A DNA stretch of 64,000 nt, from the NCBI RefSeq assembly GCF_024494685.1, contig NZ_JANHDM010000016.1, forward strand, positions 1 through 64,000, in the 5' to 3' direction. The position numbers and the translations under genes were made by a program. Positions 9,585 through 18,932 of the stretch are shown piece after piece (the first letter of the stretch is position 1; each line of letters begins with the position of its first letter). The notes beneath the pieces are model-generated. The model was not told the DNA's origin. It made no database searches and saw only the letters and a program-made list of their open reading frames with translations. Source of the DNA: Halorubrum rubrum. GTDB taxonomy: Archaea > Halobacteriota > Halobacteria > Halobacteriales > Haloferacaceae.

Positions 9585-10580
9585 ATGACACACACGGACG
9601 GCGGCGACAGCGGGAGCGAGAAACGCGACTACACGATCGACCACCACCTCTCGGACGCCGAGCGCAACGTCCACCGGGTCTGGGACAACTCGCTGGACCC
9701 GATACTGACCGTCTCCGACGGCGACGTGGTGCGGTTCGAGTGCCGCGACGCGGTCGACCGCCAGCTCGACACGGAGTCGACCGCCGAGGACTTCGCGAAC
9801 GTGAGCTTCGACCCGGTCCACCCGCTCACGGGTCCCGTCGCCGTCGAGGGCGCGGAGCCGGGCGACACCGTCCAGGTCGACCTTCTCGATTTCCAGCACA
9901 AGGGGTGGGGCTACACCGGCTTCATGCCGGGCGAGATGGGCCTCGGGCTGCTCCCCGAGGACTTCCCCGACGCCGACGTCCACGTCTGGGACCTCCAGGG
10001 CGATGTAGGTCACTTCGTGAACGGCATCGAGGTGCCGCTCGATCCCTTCCCCGGCGTCATCGGGCTCGCGCCCGGCGAGGACGGCGAACACGACACGCTC
10101 CCGCCCCGATCGGTGGGCGGGAACATGGACGTGAAACACATGACCGCGGGGTCGACGGTGTACCTCCCGGTCGAGGTCGCCGGCGGGCTCTTCTCGACGG
10201 CGGACTGTCACGCCGCGCAGGGCGACGGCGAGGTGTGCGTCACCGGGATCGAGGCCCCGATGTTCGTCACCGCGCGCTTCACGCTCCGGACGGACATGTC
10301 GATCGAGCAGCCGCAGTTCGAGACGACCGGCCCGTTCACGCCCACCGGCCGCGACGAGCCGATGTACGGCACGACCGGGATCGCGGACGACCTGATGGAG
10401 GCGACGAAGAAGGCGACCCGCCACATGATCGACCACCTCGCCGAGAACCGCGGGCTCACGCGCGGGGAGGCGTACATCCTCTGTTCGGCCGCGATGGACC
10501 TGAAGGTGAGCGAGGTCGTCGACGCGCCGAACTGGACCGTCTCGGCGTACATTCCGGAGAGCATCTTCCCCGAGGAGTAG
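9585..10580 (+). CDS. Acetamidase/formamidase family protein
   Basis: 331 residues of the FmdA/AmdA family, which hydrolyses short amides such as formamide or acetamide to the acid and ammonia. Family landmarks are NLDPILTVSDGDVV-like sequence near residue 35, the Gly/Pro-rich HPLTGPVAVEGAEPGD near 83, PPRSVGGNMDVKH near 170 and DCHAAQGDGEVC near 208. Substrate specificity cannot be assigned. It faces a convergent MFS gene with 25 bases between stops. If it is a formamidase, its product formate would feed the formate enzymes at 35-41 kb; that link is speculative. Confidence 0.9.
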   Translation: MTHTDGGDSGSEKRDYTIDHHLSDAERNVHRVWDNSLDPILTVSDGDVVRFECRDAVDRQLDTESTAEDFANVSFDPVHPLTGPVAVEGAEPGDTVQVDLLDFQHKGWGYTGFMPGEMGLGLLPEDFPDADVHVWDLQGDVGHFVNGIEVPLDPFPGVIGLAPGEDGEHDTLPPRSVGGNMDVKHMTAGSTVYLPVEVAGGLFSTADCHAAQGDGEVCVTGIEAPMFVTARFTLRTDMSIEQPQFETTGPFTPTGRDEPMYGTTGIADDLMEATKKATRHMIDHLAENRGLTRGEAYILCSAAMDLKVSEVVDAPNWTVSAYIPESIFPEE

Positions 10581-10605
10581 GATCGTCGGGAGCGGGCCGG
10601 CGGGC

Positions 10606-11838
10606 TCAGTAGCCGGTCCCGAGGAGCGTGTTGCCGGCGATCACGAGGAACGCGACGCCGAAGAGCCCGGCGAGCACGCCGAAGGAGACCGCCCAGCCGA
10701 ACAGGTCGGCGGTGAGGCCGACGCCGACCGAGCCGGCCGACCCGACGACGGTGTAGACGGTTCGGACGAGCCCGAAGCCGGCCCCGCGCTCGGCCTCGCT
10801 CATCGCGTCCATGAACCGCGGGTCGATCGCCGAGAAGAAGCTCGATCCGAACCCCGCAAACAGCACGGCGACCGCGAGGCCGGCGTAGCCGGGCAGCGCA
10901 ACGAAGCCGGCGGCCCCGAGCGCCCCGGAGAGCATCGCCGTCCCGATCGCGCCGTCGCGACCGGTCCGGTCCGAGAGCCGCCCGATGCCGACCTGCGCGC
11001 CCGCGCGGACGACGAAGAACGCGGAGAAGACGCCGCCCGCGAACGACGGCGAGTATCCCCGGAAGTCGACGAGGAACGTCGGAAGAAACGAGATGACGCC
11101 CTGCGCGACGTAGGTGCCGATCGTCGCGATCGCGAGCGGCAGGAGGACGCTCGGGCGCGAGAGGAGTTCGACGAGCGGACCGAGCCGCAGCCGATCGCGC
11201 ATCGGCTGGTCGGGGCGACGCGGCTCGGTCGGTCGGACCCGCCAGGCGAAGATCACGAAGATGGGGACGCCGACGACCGCGGCGAGCGCCACGCCCGGCC
11301 GCCAGCCGTATCGAACGCCGACCCACGCGGCGGCGACCGGCGCGACGAGCCCGGCGAGCGGGCCGCCGATCGAGTGGAGCCCCACCGCGGTGCCGAGGTC
11401 GTCGAACGTCCGCGACAAAAGCGTCGTCGCCACCGCGTAGTGGAGCCCGGCGACGAGTCCGAGGAGGAACGCGATCAGGACGAACGCGGGGAACACCGGC
11501 GCGAGCGCGAGCAGGAGGCTGGCGGCCGTCGTGCCGCCGACCGCGACGAGGATCACCCGGCGCTCGCCGAACCGGTCGGCGAGGATGCCGCTCGGGAACT
11601 GCGAGAGGCCGTACGCGAGCCACATCCCCGAGAGCGCCACGCCCACCGCGGTGTTCGAGACGTCGAAGTCGGCGGTGACGAACGGGACCACCGGGCTGAT
11701 CGCCAGCCGCGCGAAGTACGTCACGAAGAAGGCGAGCATACACAGCGTCAGGACGGTGTGGCGGTACCGCCAGTTCACGCCGACCACCGCCGTCGAGTCC
11801 GTCGATCCGACCGATCGAGTGTGCGGTTCACGCTTCAC
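10606..11838 (-). CDS. MFS transporter
   Basis: 410 residues with about 12 hydrophobic segments. GILADRFGERRVIL near residue 85 is the conserved loop 2-3 motif of the major facilitator superfamily. The start is a GTG at 11836-11838; a TTTATTA element on the minus strand (11860-11866) lies about 25 bases upstream, supporting a leaderless GTG start. The substrate is unknown; the closest general resemblance is to sugar-phosphate or organic-anion MFS carriers. Confidence 0.85.
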   Translation of the reverse strand: MKREPHTRSVGSTDSTAVVGVNWRYRHTVLTLCMLAFFVTYFARLAISPVVPFVTADFDVSNTAVGVALSGMWLAYGLSQFPSGILADRFGERRVILVAVGGTTAASLLLALAPVFPAFVLIAFLLGLVAGLHYAVATTLLSRTFDDLGTAVGLHSIGGPLAGLVAPVAAAWVGVRYGWRPGVALAAVVGVPIFVIFAWRVRPTEPRRPDQPMRDRLRLGPLVELLSRPSVLLPLAIATIGTYVAQGVISFLPTFLVDFRGYSPSFAGGVFSAFFVVRAGAQVGIGRLSDRTGRDGAIGTAMLSGALGAAGFVALPGYAGLAVAVLFAGFGSSFFSAIDPRFMDAMSEAERGAGFGLVRTVYTVVGSAGSVGVGLTADLFGWAVSFGVLAGLFGVAFLVIAGNTLLGTGY

Positions 11839-11919
11839 GTTGGTGGTACCGAGACGGGGTAATAAACGGTCGTCTAGCGGCCGAACCGACCGTCGTCTCC
11901 CGGTCGAATCGGCCGTCGT

Positions 11920-12570
11920 CTACCGGATCGCCTCCGGATCGACCCGGCTCCCGACCCACAGCAGCGTGACGAGCAGGCTCGCCACCGCCAGCGGGAGGAA
12001 CCACTGGAGCGCCGCGAGCAGCCCCGCAGACGCCTGAACGCCGACCACGAGCAGTATCGTCGGGCCGCAACAGACGAACCCGGAGACGAGTCCGGGCAGC
12101 CCCGCGGCCGCGCCGGCGCCGGCTCCGATCCGACACGCCGAGGGACCGCGCCAGGCGACCACCGAGACCGCGAGGGTGACGCCCACGAGGAGCGCGAGCC
12201 CGACCCCGATCGCGACGTTGACCGGCGCGAACAGGAACTCCACGGGGCCCACGGAGACCAGCGCGACCGGCTCGTACTGGAACGGCGCGACCCGCCGGGT
12301 CGCGGTCGCCAGCGGGTCGCTCACGACGAAGACGTCGACGAGAGGGGTCGATCCGCCGCCGGCGCGCCGCCGGACCGCGCCGCCGCCGCGACGACCGAGG
12401 TGGCCGAGGCCGACGCCGTAGAGGACGAAGTAGAGGGGCCCGACGATCCCGAGCGTGACCCGCCCGTCGCGGCGCGCGAGCGAGGCGCGGACCGCGAACG
12501 CGGTACGACGGACGAGCCCGGAGAGCCACGCGACCGGGGCCCGCGTCGGCGACGTGATCTCAGCGACCAT
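11920..12570 (-). CDS. Membrane protein with intramembrane Cys-Cys motif
   Basis: 216 residues, not assigned to a family. Hydrophobic segments lie near residues 38-58, 103-140 (two) and 150-207 (two). The fourth carries FVCCGPTILLVVG, a Cys-Cys-Gly-Pro motif reminiscent of thiol- or metal-handling membrane proteins such as MerT-like carriers, but this is only a similarity of pattern. The gene overlaps the 3' end of the upstream DUF3179 lipoprotein gene by 11 bases, so the two are almost certainly co-translated. Confidence 0.75.
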   Translation of the reverse strand: MVAEITSPTRAPVAWLSGLVRRTAFAVRASLARRDGRVTLGIVGPLYFVLYGVGLGHLGRRGGGAVRRRAGGGSTPLVDVFVVSDPLATATRRVAPFQYEPVALVSVGPVEFLFAPVNVAIGVGLALLVGVTLAVSVVAWRGPSACRIGAGAGAAAGLPGLVSGFVCCGPTILLVVGVQASAGLLAALQWFLPLAVASLLVTLLWVGSRVDPEAIR

Positions 12571-13726
12571 ACCCCGCCCCGGTGTGGTCGCCGGCGAATC
12601 CGGTCTCCGGGTAGAACCCGGCCCACGCGAACCACATGGCGTCGAACGCGAGCACCCGATCGAGCGGCAGGTCGCCGGCGTCGAACCTCTCCCCGTCGTC
12701 CGTGCTACCCCCCTCGACGCGGTAGGCGCTCCCGTCGGGTTCCACGGTCGCCCCGTCCGGGTTCAGGTACACGTATCCCGTCGACAGCGCCGGGTCCGCG
12801 ACGGCGACCGCGGCCTCGCCGCTCGGCCGGAGCGTCCCCGAGAGGACCCGCTCCGCGAGCAGCGTCGCCTTGTCGAAGGCGACCGCGCCGTCGGCGGTCC
12901 GCGCGCCGATGACGACCGATTTCGGGTGTCCCTCCTCGGGCTCCGAGAGCGCGGGAAACATCGTCCCCTTGCTGGCGTAGTACCCGCCGAGCGGCGCGTA
13001 GACCCCGTACGGATCGTTCTCGTATCGTCGGGCGTATCCGGTGTCGTCGGTCAAGATCCGCGAGTCCGGGTGCGCCGCGCGCCACTCGCCGACGGTCGTC
13101 CAGACGACCCGGAACTCGCGGAGGGTCTCGCCGCGCATCGACCCGTCGATCGACGTGGCGAGCATCTGGGACCACCAGCTCTCCGTCGCCCGGTCGTACA
13201 TGATCAGGTTCGAGTTGACCAACTGCCCGGAGACGCCGAAAGTGGTCTCGCCGCGCTCGAACCCCTGTGCGGTGCCGGTCAGCGGGCAGTACGTCACGGC
13301 GACGCGGTCGCCGCCGACGGCGTCGTTGACGATCTCGTGGTGGACGAGCACGTGTTGGGGGTACGCCTTCGCCTCGCCGCCGCGGACGACGCCGAAGACG
13401 GGCGCGTCGTCGACGAGGCTCGTCCCGCCGATCGGGGCGAACGCGGGGTCGTCGATCGCGGGGATCCCGTCCTGACCGACCCCCCCGCTCAGCGACTCCT
13501 CGCGCAGGGCGTCGAGATCGTACGCCAGGCGGCGGGAGCCGTCCGCGGTCGGCGGCCCACGCCCTTCGGCCGGATCCTCGGCCCCGTCGTCCCCGCTGGC
13601 CCCGTCGTCCTCGGTGGCGTCTCCCTCCCGGACGGAGCCGACGATCCCCTCGTCCAGACAGCCCGCGAATCCGGCGACCCCGAGGGCGGCGAGTGACCCG
13701 ATCGTCGAGCGACGCGTGCGTTTCAT
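12560..13726 (-). CDS. DUF3179 Tat lipoprotein
   Basis: 388 residues. The N-terminus has RR at residues 5-6, a hydrophobic stretch and GFAGC, a Tat signal with lipobox, so it is likely anchored on the outside of the membrane. The body matches DUF3179: FAPIGGTSLVDDAPVFGV, KAYPQHVLVHHEIVND and TYCPLTGTAQGFER near residues 95-155. The function of DUF3179 is unknown. An acidic, Gly-rich spacer follows the signal, as usual for haloarchaeal lipoproteins. It forms a two-gene unit with the overlapping membrane protein downstream. Confidence 0.88.
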   Translation of the reverse strand: MKRTRRSTIGSLAALGVAGFAGCLDEGIVGSVREGDATEDDGASGDDGAEDPAEGRGPPTADGSRRLAYDLDALREESLSGGVGQDGIPAIDDPAFAPIGGTSLVDDAPVFGVVRGGEAKAYPQHVLVHHEIVNDAVGGDRVAVTYCPLTGTAQGFERGETTFGVSGQLVNSNLIMYDRATESWWSQMLATSIDGSMRGETLREFRVVWTTVGEWRAAHPDSRILTDDTGYARRYENDPYGVYAPLGGYYASKGTMFPALSEPEEGHPKSVVIGARTADGAVAFDKATLLAERVLSGTLRPSGEAAVAVADPALSTGYVYLNPDGATVEPDGSAYRVEGGSTDDGERFDAGDLPLDRVLAFDAMWFAWAGFYPETGFAGDHTGAGYGR

Positions 13727-13831
13727 ACCCTTCCTCCGCTCCCGACCGAGTAAAACGCGAAGCGGCTATGCGGGCGACTCACACACCCGATCCGCCGACA
13801 GGGATATCTCCCGTCCGAGCCATACGACGGT

Positions 13832-14539
13832 ATGTTTCGGCACATGGCGCGGCACGCGATCCCGACGCGACGGCGCTACCTTCGCGGCGTCGGCGGGATC
13901 GGGGGGCTCGGCTGCGTCGCGGTCGGCGGGCTCGCCGGCTGCGTCGGTCGGCCGAGCGACGACGCCGACGATGGCAGCGACGCCGACGGCGGTGACGCCG
14001 ACGACGGTGACGGCGACGATGGAAGCGACGACGACTCCGGCGGGACACGCCCCTCGGGGACGGGCGGTCCGGGCGTCACGCTCGTCTCCGTCGACGACGC
14101 CGACGTGGGCCTCCCGATCGAGCCGTCCGTCGAGGTCGTCCGCGAGGCGGCCACCGAGGACCACCCGCCCCGCCTCCGGACGACGCTGTCGAACGCGGGC
14201 GGGGAGCCCGTCAGGGTCGGCGAGGGGCGGGCGGTCCACTTCGAGTACGTCGCCGACGACTCCGGACTACTGGTGCTGCTCCCGGCCGACGGCGACTACC
14301 CCGCGGAGCCGGACTGCTGGCGGCTCGAGGAGGGGATCGCCACGACCGAGGAGTACCGGACGTTCGAGATCGGAGCCGGCGAGTCGAGCGACAGGGCGGT
14401 CGACCTCTACGCCACGCCCGAGGCGGACGGCTGTCTCCCGGTCGGCGAGTACCGGTTCGAGACCACCCTCTCGGTCGTCTCCGACGGCGCCGAGCCGGAG
14501 GAGTCGGCGCGGTGGGGGTTCTCGGTCCTGCTGGAGTGA
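13832..14539 (+). CDS. Secreted Tat lipoprotein, unknown function
   Basis: 235 residues. RRRYLRG followed by a hydrophobic run and GLAGC is a Tat lipobox signal. An Asp/Gly-rich spacer follows (about residues 45-75). The remaining ~160 residues look like a compact beta-rich domain with two cysteine pairs (DCWRLEEG, DGCLPVGEYRF), similar in style to small haloarchaeal extracellular lipoproteins. No specific family recognised. A second ATG four codons in (13844) is an equally possible start. It is divergent from the DUF3179 gene (105 bases between starts). Confidence 0.75.
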   Translation: MFRHMARHAIPTRRRYLRGVGGIGGLGCVAVGGLAGCVGRPSDDADDGSDADGGDADDGDGDDGSDDDSGGTRPSGTGGPGVTLVSVDDADVGLPIEPSVEVVREAATEDHPPRLRTTLSNAGGEPVRVGEGRAVHFEYVADDSGLLVLLPADGDYPAEPDCWRLEEGIATTEEYRTFEIGAGESSDRAVDLYATPEADGCLPVGEYRFETTLSVVSDGAEPEESARWGFSVLLE

Positions 14540-14579
14540 GGCGTGCTCTCGCGGGAGCGTGAAGCGTCCCGATCGCGAC

Positions 14580-15494
14580 TTAGTCGAACGTCCCGGCGGT
14601 GAGGTACCGCTCGCCGCTGTCCCAGAAGACGGTGATCACGAGCGGCTCCTCGCCCGCGTAGGCCCCGGACTCGCGGAGTTCCTCGGCGACGTCCTTCGCC
14701 GCGAGGTTCGACCCGCCCGAGGACTGTCCGACGAGGATCCCCTCCTCCCGCGCCAGCCGGCGACACTCGGCTTCGGCCTCCTCGAGGTCGACGACGTGGA
14801 CGTCGTCGATCAGTTCGCGGTCGAGGTTCTCCGCGACGAATCCGGGACCCATCCCCTGGAACTCGTCGCCGGTCACCGCCTCGCCGGAGAGCACGGCGCT
14901 GCCGGCCGGCTCGACCGCGTCGATCCGCACCTCGGGGAAGGCCTCCCGCAGGCGGCGGCCGATCCCCGAGAGCGTCCCGCCGGTGCCGACGCCGGCGACG
15001 AGCGCGTCGACGGTGCGGTCGCCGACCTGTTCTACCACCTCCGGACCGGTCGTCTCGTAGTGGGCCCGCGGGTTCGCGGGGTTCTCGAACTGGCGGAGCT
15101 GGACCATCCCCTCCTCGCGTTCGAGCTCGTCCGCGCGCGCCTTCGCCGCGGAGATGTCGCTCTCCACGGTTTCGACGGTCGCGCCGTACGCCCGCATCAG
15201 CCGGCGTCGCTCGACCGACTTCCCCTCCGGGATCACGAGCGTCACGTCGTACCCCTTCACCGCGCCGACCATCGCCAGGCCGATGCCCGTGTTGCCCGAG
15301 GTTGGCTCGACGACGCCGTCTCCGGGCTCGAGTTCTCCGTCCCGCTCCGCGGCCTCGATCATGTACAGCGCCGGGCGGTCCTTCGCGGAACCGCCCGGAT
15401 TTCGCGACTCGACCTTCGCGGCGACCGTCGTTCCCGGCGGCGAACTCACGCTGACCAGCGGCGACCCGAGCCCCTCCAGGATGTCCTCGTCCAT
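14580..15494 (-). CDS. cysK: Cysteine synthase family PLP enzyme
   Basis: 304 residues. KVESRNPGGSAKDRPAL near residue 28 contains the PLP-binding lysine, PTSGNTGIGLAM near 64 is the substrate loop, and GVGTGGTLSGIGR near 168 is the phosphate-binding glycine loop. These are the hallmarks of O-acetylserine sulfhydrylase (CysK/CysM), which makes cysteine from O-acetylserine and sulfide. Cystathionine beta-synthase-type enzymes share the fold and cannot be wholly excluded. It converges on the lipoprotein gene. Confidence 0.9.
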   Translation of the reverse strand: MDEDILEGLGSPLVSVSSPPGTTVAAKVESRNPGGSAKDRPALYMIEAAERDGELEPGDGVVEPTSGNTGIGLAMVGAVKGYDVTLVIPEGKSVERRRLMRAYGATVETVESDISAAKARADELEREEGMVQLRQFENPANPRAHYETTGPEVVEQVGDRTVDALVAGVGTGGTLSGIGRRLREAFPEVRIDAVEPAGSAVLSGEAVTGDEFQGMGPGFVAENLDRELIDDVHVVDLEEAEAECRRLAREEGILVGQSSGGSNLAAKDVAEELRESGAYAGEEPLVITVFWDSGERYLTAGTFD

Positions 15495-15585
15495 CGGATC
15501 GACGGAGACGCCGGCGACTCAAATGCCCGACGGACTGCGGCAAACGGCGGGGTCGAGATCGGTCCGGCGGCCGAGGGCGGGGGGC

Positions 15586-17874
15586 TCAGTCGTCGTCTCC
15601 GACGATCCCCTCGGCGACGGCCATGTCGTCGATCGCGGGGTCGTCCTCGGATCGGCGGAGGACGAACCGTTTGCGGACCAGGTCGGCGGCGTAGATGGCG
15701 GTGCCGGCGATGATCAGCGTGTCGCCCGGCAGTCTGGCCCAGAACAGCGTCTGGACCAGCGGCCGCTCGTAGAACGCGAGGCTCCGGGCGGCCGCGTACC
15801 CTTCCGTGAACGCGACGTCGAGCTGGAGGAAGCCGACCGGGAGCACGGAGACGAACACCATGAGCGCGAGCCCGGCGTTCCAACACCAGAAGGACGCGCG
15901 GAGCCACGAGGGGTCCCAGCGGTCGGGATCGATCGACAGCTGGAGCATGTACGCGACCATCCCGAGCGCGAGGAACCCGAACGCGCCGAACATCGCGGCG
16001 TGGGCGTGGCCGACCGTGAGGTAGGTGCCGTGCTCGTAGTAGTTGACGAGCGGGAGGTTGATGAAGAAGCCGAGCACGCCGGCCCCGACGAAGTTCCAGA
16101 TCCCGCTGGCGACGATGAACATGAAGGGGAGCGTGTACGGGAACCCGGCCTCGCCCATCGCCCGGTACTGGCCGATGGCCTCGTAGAGGATGAAGATCAA
16201 CGGCAGCAGTTCGAGCGTCGAGAAGACGCTGCCGATCGGCACCCAGTAGTCGGCCATTCCGATCCACCAGTAGTGGTGTGAGACCCCGATGACGCCGGTT
16301 CCCATCACTAAGAGCGCCTGGAGCATGACCGCCTTCTCGGCGCTGCGGCGCGTGAGGAGGTTCATCGACACCAAGGTGAGCCCGATGATCGCGACGATGA
16401 AGAACTCGAAGGCGCCCTCGACCCACATGTGGACGACCCACCACCGCCAGAACTCGGTGACCGCGATGTTCGTCGTGGGCGTGAACATGAACCCGGCGAC
16501 GAAAAGCAGGGTGATGGAACCGCCGGCGTAGAGGATCATGTGCGCGAGTCCATAGATCGGCTCGCGGTCGAGAAGCGGCTTCAGCCCACGGATCGCCAAC
16601 GCCGCCCACAGCAGGAAGCCGGCGAGCAGCCCGCCCTGCCACACCTTTCCGACCTCGAGGTACTCGAGCCCCTCGTTGCCGAGCAGCCACCAGAGCCTTC
16701 CGGGAAGGTAGCCGTTCGCGCCGAGCCAGATGCCGCCCATGCCGCCACCGACGACGACGACGAGCGCCCCGAGCAGGACGTTCACGAACGTTCCCTGCCG
16801 CTTCGGCTCGTGACCGGTGAGAAGCGGGGGGAGGAAGAGCCCGGCGCCGAGCCACGTCGAGGCGATCCAGAGGATGCCGAGGTCGATGTGCCACGTCTTC
16901 GCGATGGAGAAGGGGAGGAGTTGGAGGATGTGAACGCCGAAGATCCGATCGATCCCGAAGAAGCCGGCCCGTTCGATGTAGAAGTGCGCCAGCAACCCCC
17001 CCAAGAGCACCTGTGCTAAGAACAGCCCGGCCGCGATCGGGACGAACCGTAGGGCAGCGCGCTGACTCGGGAACACGCTCACGTCCCCCGGCTCCGGCAC
17101 CGAGATCCCCTCCGAGGAGGGCTCGGGCAGTTTCACCGACTTGTACAGCAGGATCGCCGCGCCCGCGGCCCCGACGAGCAGCACCATGGCGATCACGCTC
17201 CAGATCATCGCCGAGCCGGTGGCATCGTTGCCGGCGGCGGGCGAGTAGGGCCACTCGTTGGTGTACGAGTGGTCCGCGTCGGGCCGGTCCGTGTGCGAGA
17301 ACCACGCGGTCCAGAGCGCGAAGTCGGCGAACGACTCCGCCTCCTCGGCCGAGCCGATCATCTCCTCGGGAACGCCGCGGGCGTGGTCGCCGTCGTGGTA
17401 CCGGGCCACGTACGTCTCGCGGACCCGCTCGTGAGCGTACATCTCCGCCGCGGAGTACTCGACGACCTCGCCGCCGTCGTGGGCCGCGTCGAGTTCCTCG
17501 CGGACGAGCGCGTCGACGCGAGCCCGGTCCCCGGAGTCGAGCGCCTCGTACGAGGAACCGTACTCGTCTTCGGCGTAGTACTCACGCATGTGCTCGGTCT
17601 TGAGCTCCAGCGTCTCGGCGGTGTAGTCCTCGCCGTAGTAGGCCCCGTTTCCGAGGATCGAGCCGTGGTTCATCAGTCCGTACTGCTGGAACGCGGCCTT
17701 GCCGTCCCGTATCCCCTCGTCGGTGACGACCGTCTCGCCGTCGGGACCGACCACCTCCTCGGGGATCGGCGGGGCCTCCTGGTAGGCGAACCACGCCCCG
17801 GCACCCATGACGACGAGGTTCAACAGGAACGCCGCGACGATGACTTTCGCGATGGTCTCGCGTGTGAGTCGCAT
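15586..17874 (-). CDS. norB: Quinol-dependent nitric oxide reductase
   Basis: 762 residues, the size of single-subunit qNOR, which reduces NO to N2O with electrons from the quinol pool. The N-terminal segment is a membrane anchor (residues 11-30) followed by a ~170-residue extracytoplasmic domain with NHGSILGNGAYYGED near 70 and no CxxCH heme-c site, as in qNOR. The heme-copper core shows HIDLGILWIASTW, WRWWVVHMWVEGAFEFF, SHHYWWIG and GHAHAAMFGAFGF, containing the heme and FeB histidines and the catalytic-site glutamate. About 14 membrane segments in all. It is alone here: no norC, norQ/D or other denitrification genes flank it. It may serve denitrification or NO detoxification. Confidence 0.95.
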   Translation of the reverse strand: MRLTRETIAKVIVAAFLLNLVVMGAGAWFAYQEAPPIPEEVVGPDGETVVTDEGIRDGKAAFQQYGLMNHGSILGNGAYYGEDYTAETLELKTEHMREYYAEDEYGSSYEALDSGDRARVDALVREELDAAHDGGEVVEYSAAEMYAHERVRETYVARYHDGDHARGVPEEMIGSAEEAESFADFALWTAWFSHTDRPDADHSYTNEWPYSPAAGNDATGSAMIWSVIAMVLLVGAAGAAILLYKSVKLPEPSSEGISVPEPGDVSVFPSQRAALRFVPIAAGLFLAQVLLGGLLAHFYIERAGFFGIDRIFGVHILQLLPFSIAKTWHIDLGILWIASTWLGAGLFLPPLLTGHEPKRQGTFVNVLLGALVVVVGGGMGGIWLGANGYLPGRLWWLLGNEGLEYLEVGKVWQGGLLAGFLLWAALAIRGLKPLLDREPIYGLAHMILYAGGSITLLFVAGFMFTPTTNIAVTEFWRWWVVHMWVEGAFEFFIVAIIGLTLVSMNLLTRRSAEKAVMLQALLVMGTGVIGVSHHYWWIGMADYWVPIGSVFSTLELLPLIFILYEAIGQYRAMGEAGFPYTLPFMFIVASGIWNFVGAGVLGFFINLPLVNYYEHGTYLTVGHAHAAMFGAFGFLALGMVAYMLQLSIDPDRWDPSWLRASFWCWNAGLALMVFVSVLPVGFLQLDVAFTEGYAAARSLAFYERPLVQTLFWARLPGDTLIIAGTAIYAADLVRKRFVLRRSEDDPAIDDMAVAEGIVGDDD

Positions 17875-18027
17875 CGCACGGGGGTTGTGGTCACTCCGAC
17901 AATCGCCTTGCCGCCAACATGTTCGCCCGAGTTCCCGTTCGGTGGGAGACCGAGGGAACGGGTGGGCGGGGAGAGGACCGTTGCCACCGACGCGCCGTTT
18001 ACAAGCCTCCGCGACGTACGCCGGGAC

Positions 18028-18411
18028 ATGACGCTCGAAACGCTCTCACCCGGCGACGCGGACGCGGAGGGGCTCGACGAGGCGATACTGGACGCGCTCG
18101 CGGCCGACGGCCACCGGTTCAAGGTGTGGGGCGGCGACTGGTGTGGCGACTGTCAGCGGCAGCTTCCGGCGTTCGGGGCCGCGCTCGCGGCCGCCGGCGT
18201 GCCCGACGACCGGATCGAGGCGTTCCCGGTGACGAAGGGCCCGAACGGCAAGGAGGGCCCCGGCGTCGAGGAGTACGGGATCGAGTTCATCCCGACGGTC
18301 GTCGTCGAGGACGCCGACGGCGAGGAGCTCGCGCGATTCGTCGAGGACGCCGACGTCTCGATCGCCGAGGCGCTCGCCCGCGACCTCGCGGACGTCGAGG
18401 CGACGGCGTAG
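18028..18411 (+). CDS. Thioredoxin-family protein
   Basis: 127 residues. WGGDWCGDCQRQLP near residue 32-45 carries a CGDC redox pair, and EYGIEFIPTVVV near 82 supplies the cis-proline of the thioredoxin fold. CGDC instead of CGPC suggests a thioredoxin-like reductase of unknown partner. GTTTACAAG about 27 bases upstream is a good TATA element; the longer open frame from 17269 is antisense to norB and is rejected. Divergent from norB. Confidence 0.85.
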   Translation: MTLETLSPGDADAEGLDEAILDALAADGHRFKVWGGDWCGDCQRQLPAFGAALAAAGVPDDRIEAFPVTKGPNGKEGPGVEEYGIEFIPTVVVEDADGEELARFVEDADVSIAEALARDLADVEATA

Positions 18412-18743
18412 TCGACGGGTCCCGTGTCATCGACCCGTCCGTCGACGGGCACGACCGAGCCGATCGGTTGGATGCGAACGCCCGTGACGTGACGGAGTCA
18501 CGGTCGCGAACCTGAAACGTCCACCGCCCCAGTTCCGCGAGGCTCCGTTCGCATCCTCGTGGACGCCGCTGGTGCCGTCGATCTCGGGTTTCGTCTCATC
18601 GTCGGCGACTTCCCGAGGGGCCCGGCAGTCGGGTTCGAAGACGTGTTTCGGCCGACGAAACCACTGTCTGCTCGCCTCACACGATCGGTCGACGACCGTT
18701 CGATCCGCCAGTATGAGTGGCCGGCATGGGACAAAAACGCCGC

Positions 18744-18820
18744 GAGGACACGCCGCTGCGTCGGTGTGTCCTCACGGGGACACACTTCCGCCGGCGAGCC
18801 CTCTCGACCATGCGGTCGAG
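18744..18820. other. Cluster of strong hairpins, possible structured RNA or terminator
   Basis: GAGGACACGCCG pairs with CGGTGTGTCCTC (18744-18773, one G-T pair). TGTGTCC in its 3' arm can instead pair with GGACACA ending near 18785, so the two stems exclude each other. A third stem, CTCGACC/GGTCGAG with an ATGC loop, lies at 18803-18820. On the minus strand the first stem is followed by GTTTTT, like a terminator. Confidence 0.4.
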
Positions 18821-18902
18821 TATCCTCGACCCACCGACGTACCCTTGCTCGGCCGCTTCCGTCACCCGCAGGTCGACACCCTTCGTCCACCGCCACTCGA
18901 CC

Positions 18903-18909
18903 TTTTAAG
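18903..18909 (+). promoter_or_regulatory. TATA box for M20 amidohydrolase
   Basis: TTTTAAG, centred about 27 bases before the ATG at 18933, marks a leaderless promoter. Confidence 0.65.
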
Positions 18910-18932
18910 GTATCCGGCGGCCATCGGAGCGT

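Larger units (their letters stand above)
18412..18932. other. Intergenic region, structured but no gene seen
   Basis: About 520 bases without a supportable protein gene; the open frames here (for example 18677-18865 minus, 62 codons) are Arg-rich and lack an own TATA. The region holds a cluster of strong hairpins at 18744-18820 and the TATA box of the downstream amidohydrolase at 18903-18909. Confidence 0.5.

Noticed and set aside
17269-18027. Extending the thioredoxin gene upstream to 17269
   Set aside because: That extension is antisense to norB and the TATA element at about 17997-18004 fits the ATG at 18028.
18677-18865. 62-codon minus-strand frame in the gap before the M20 gene
   Set aside because: Arg-rich, runs through the hairpins and has no recognisable motif; treated as non-coding.
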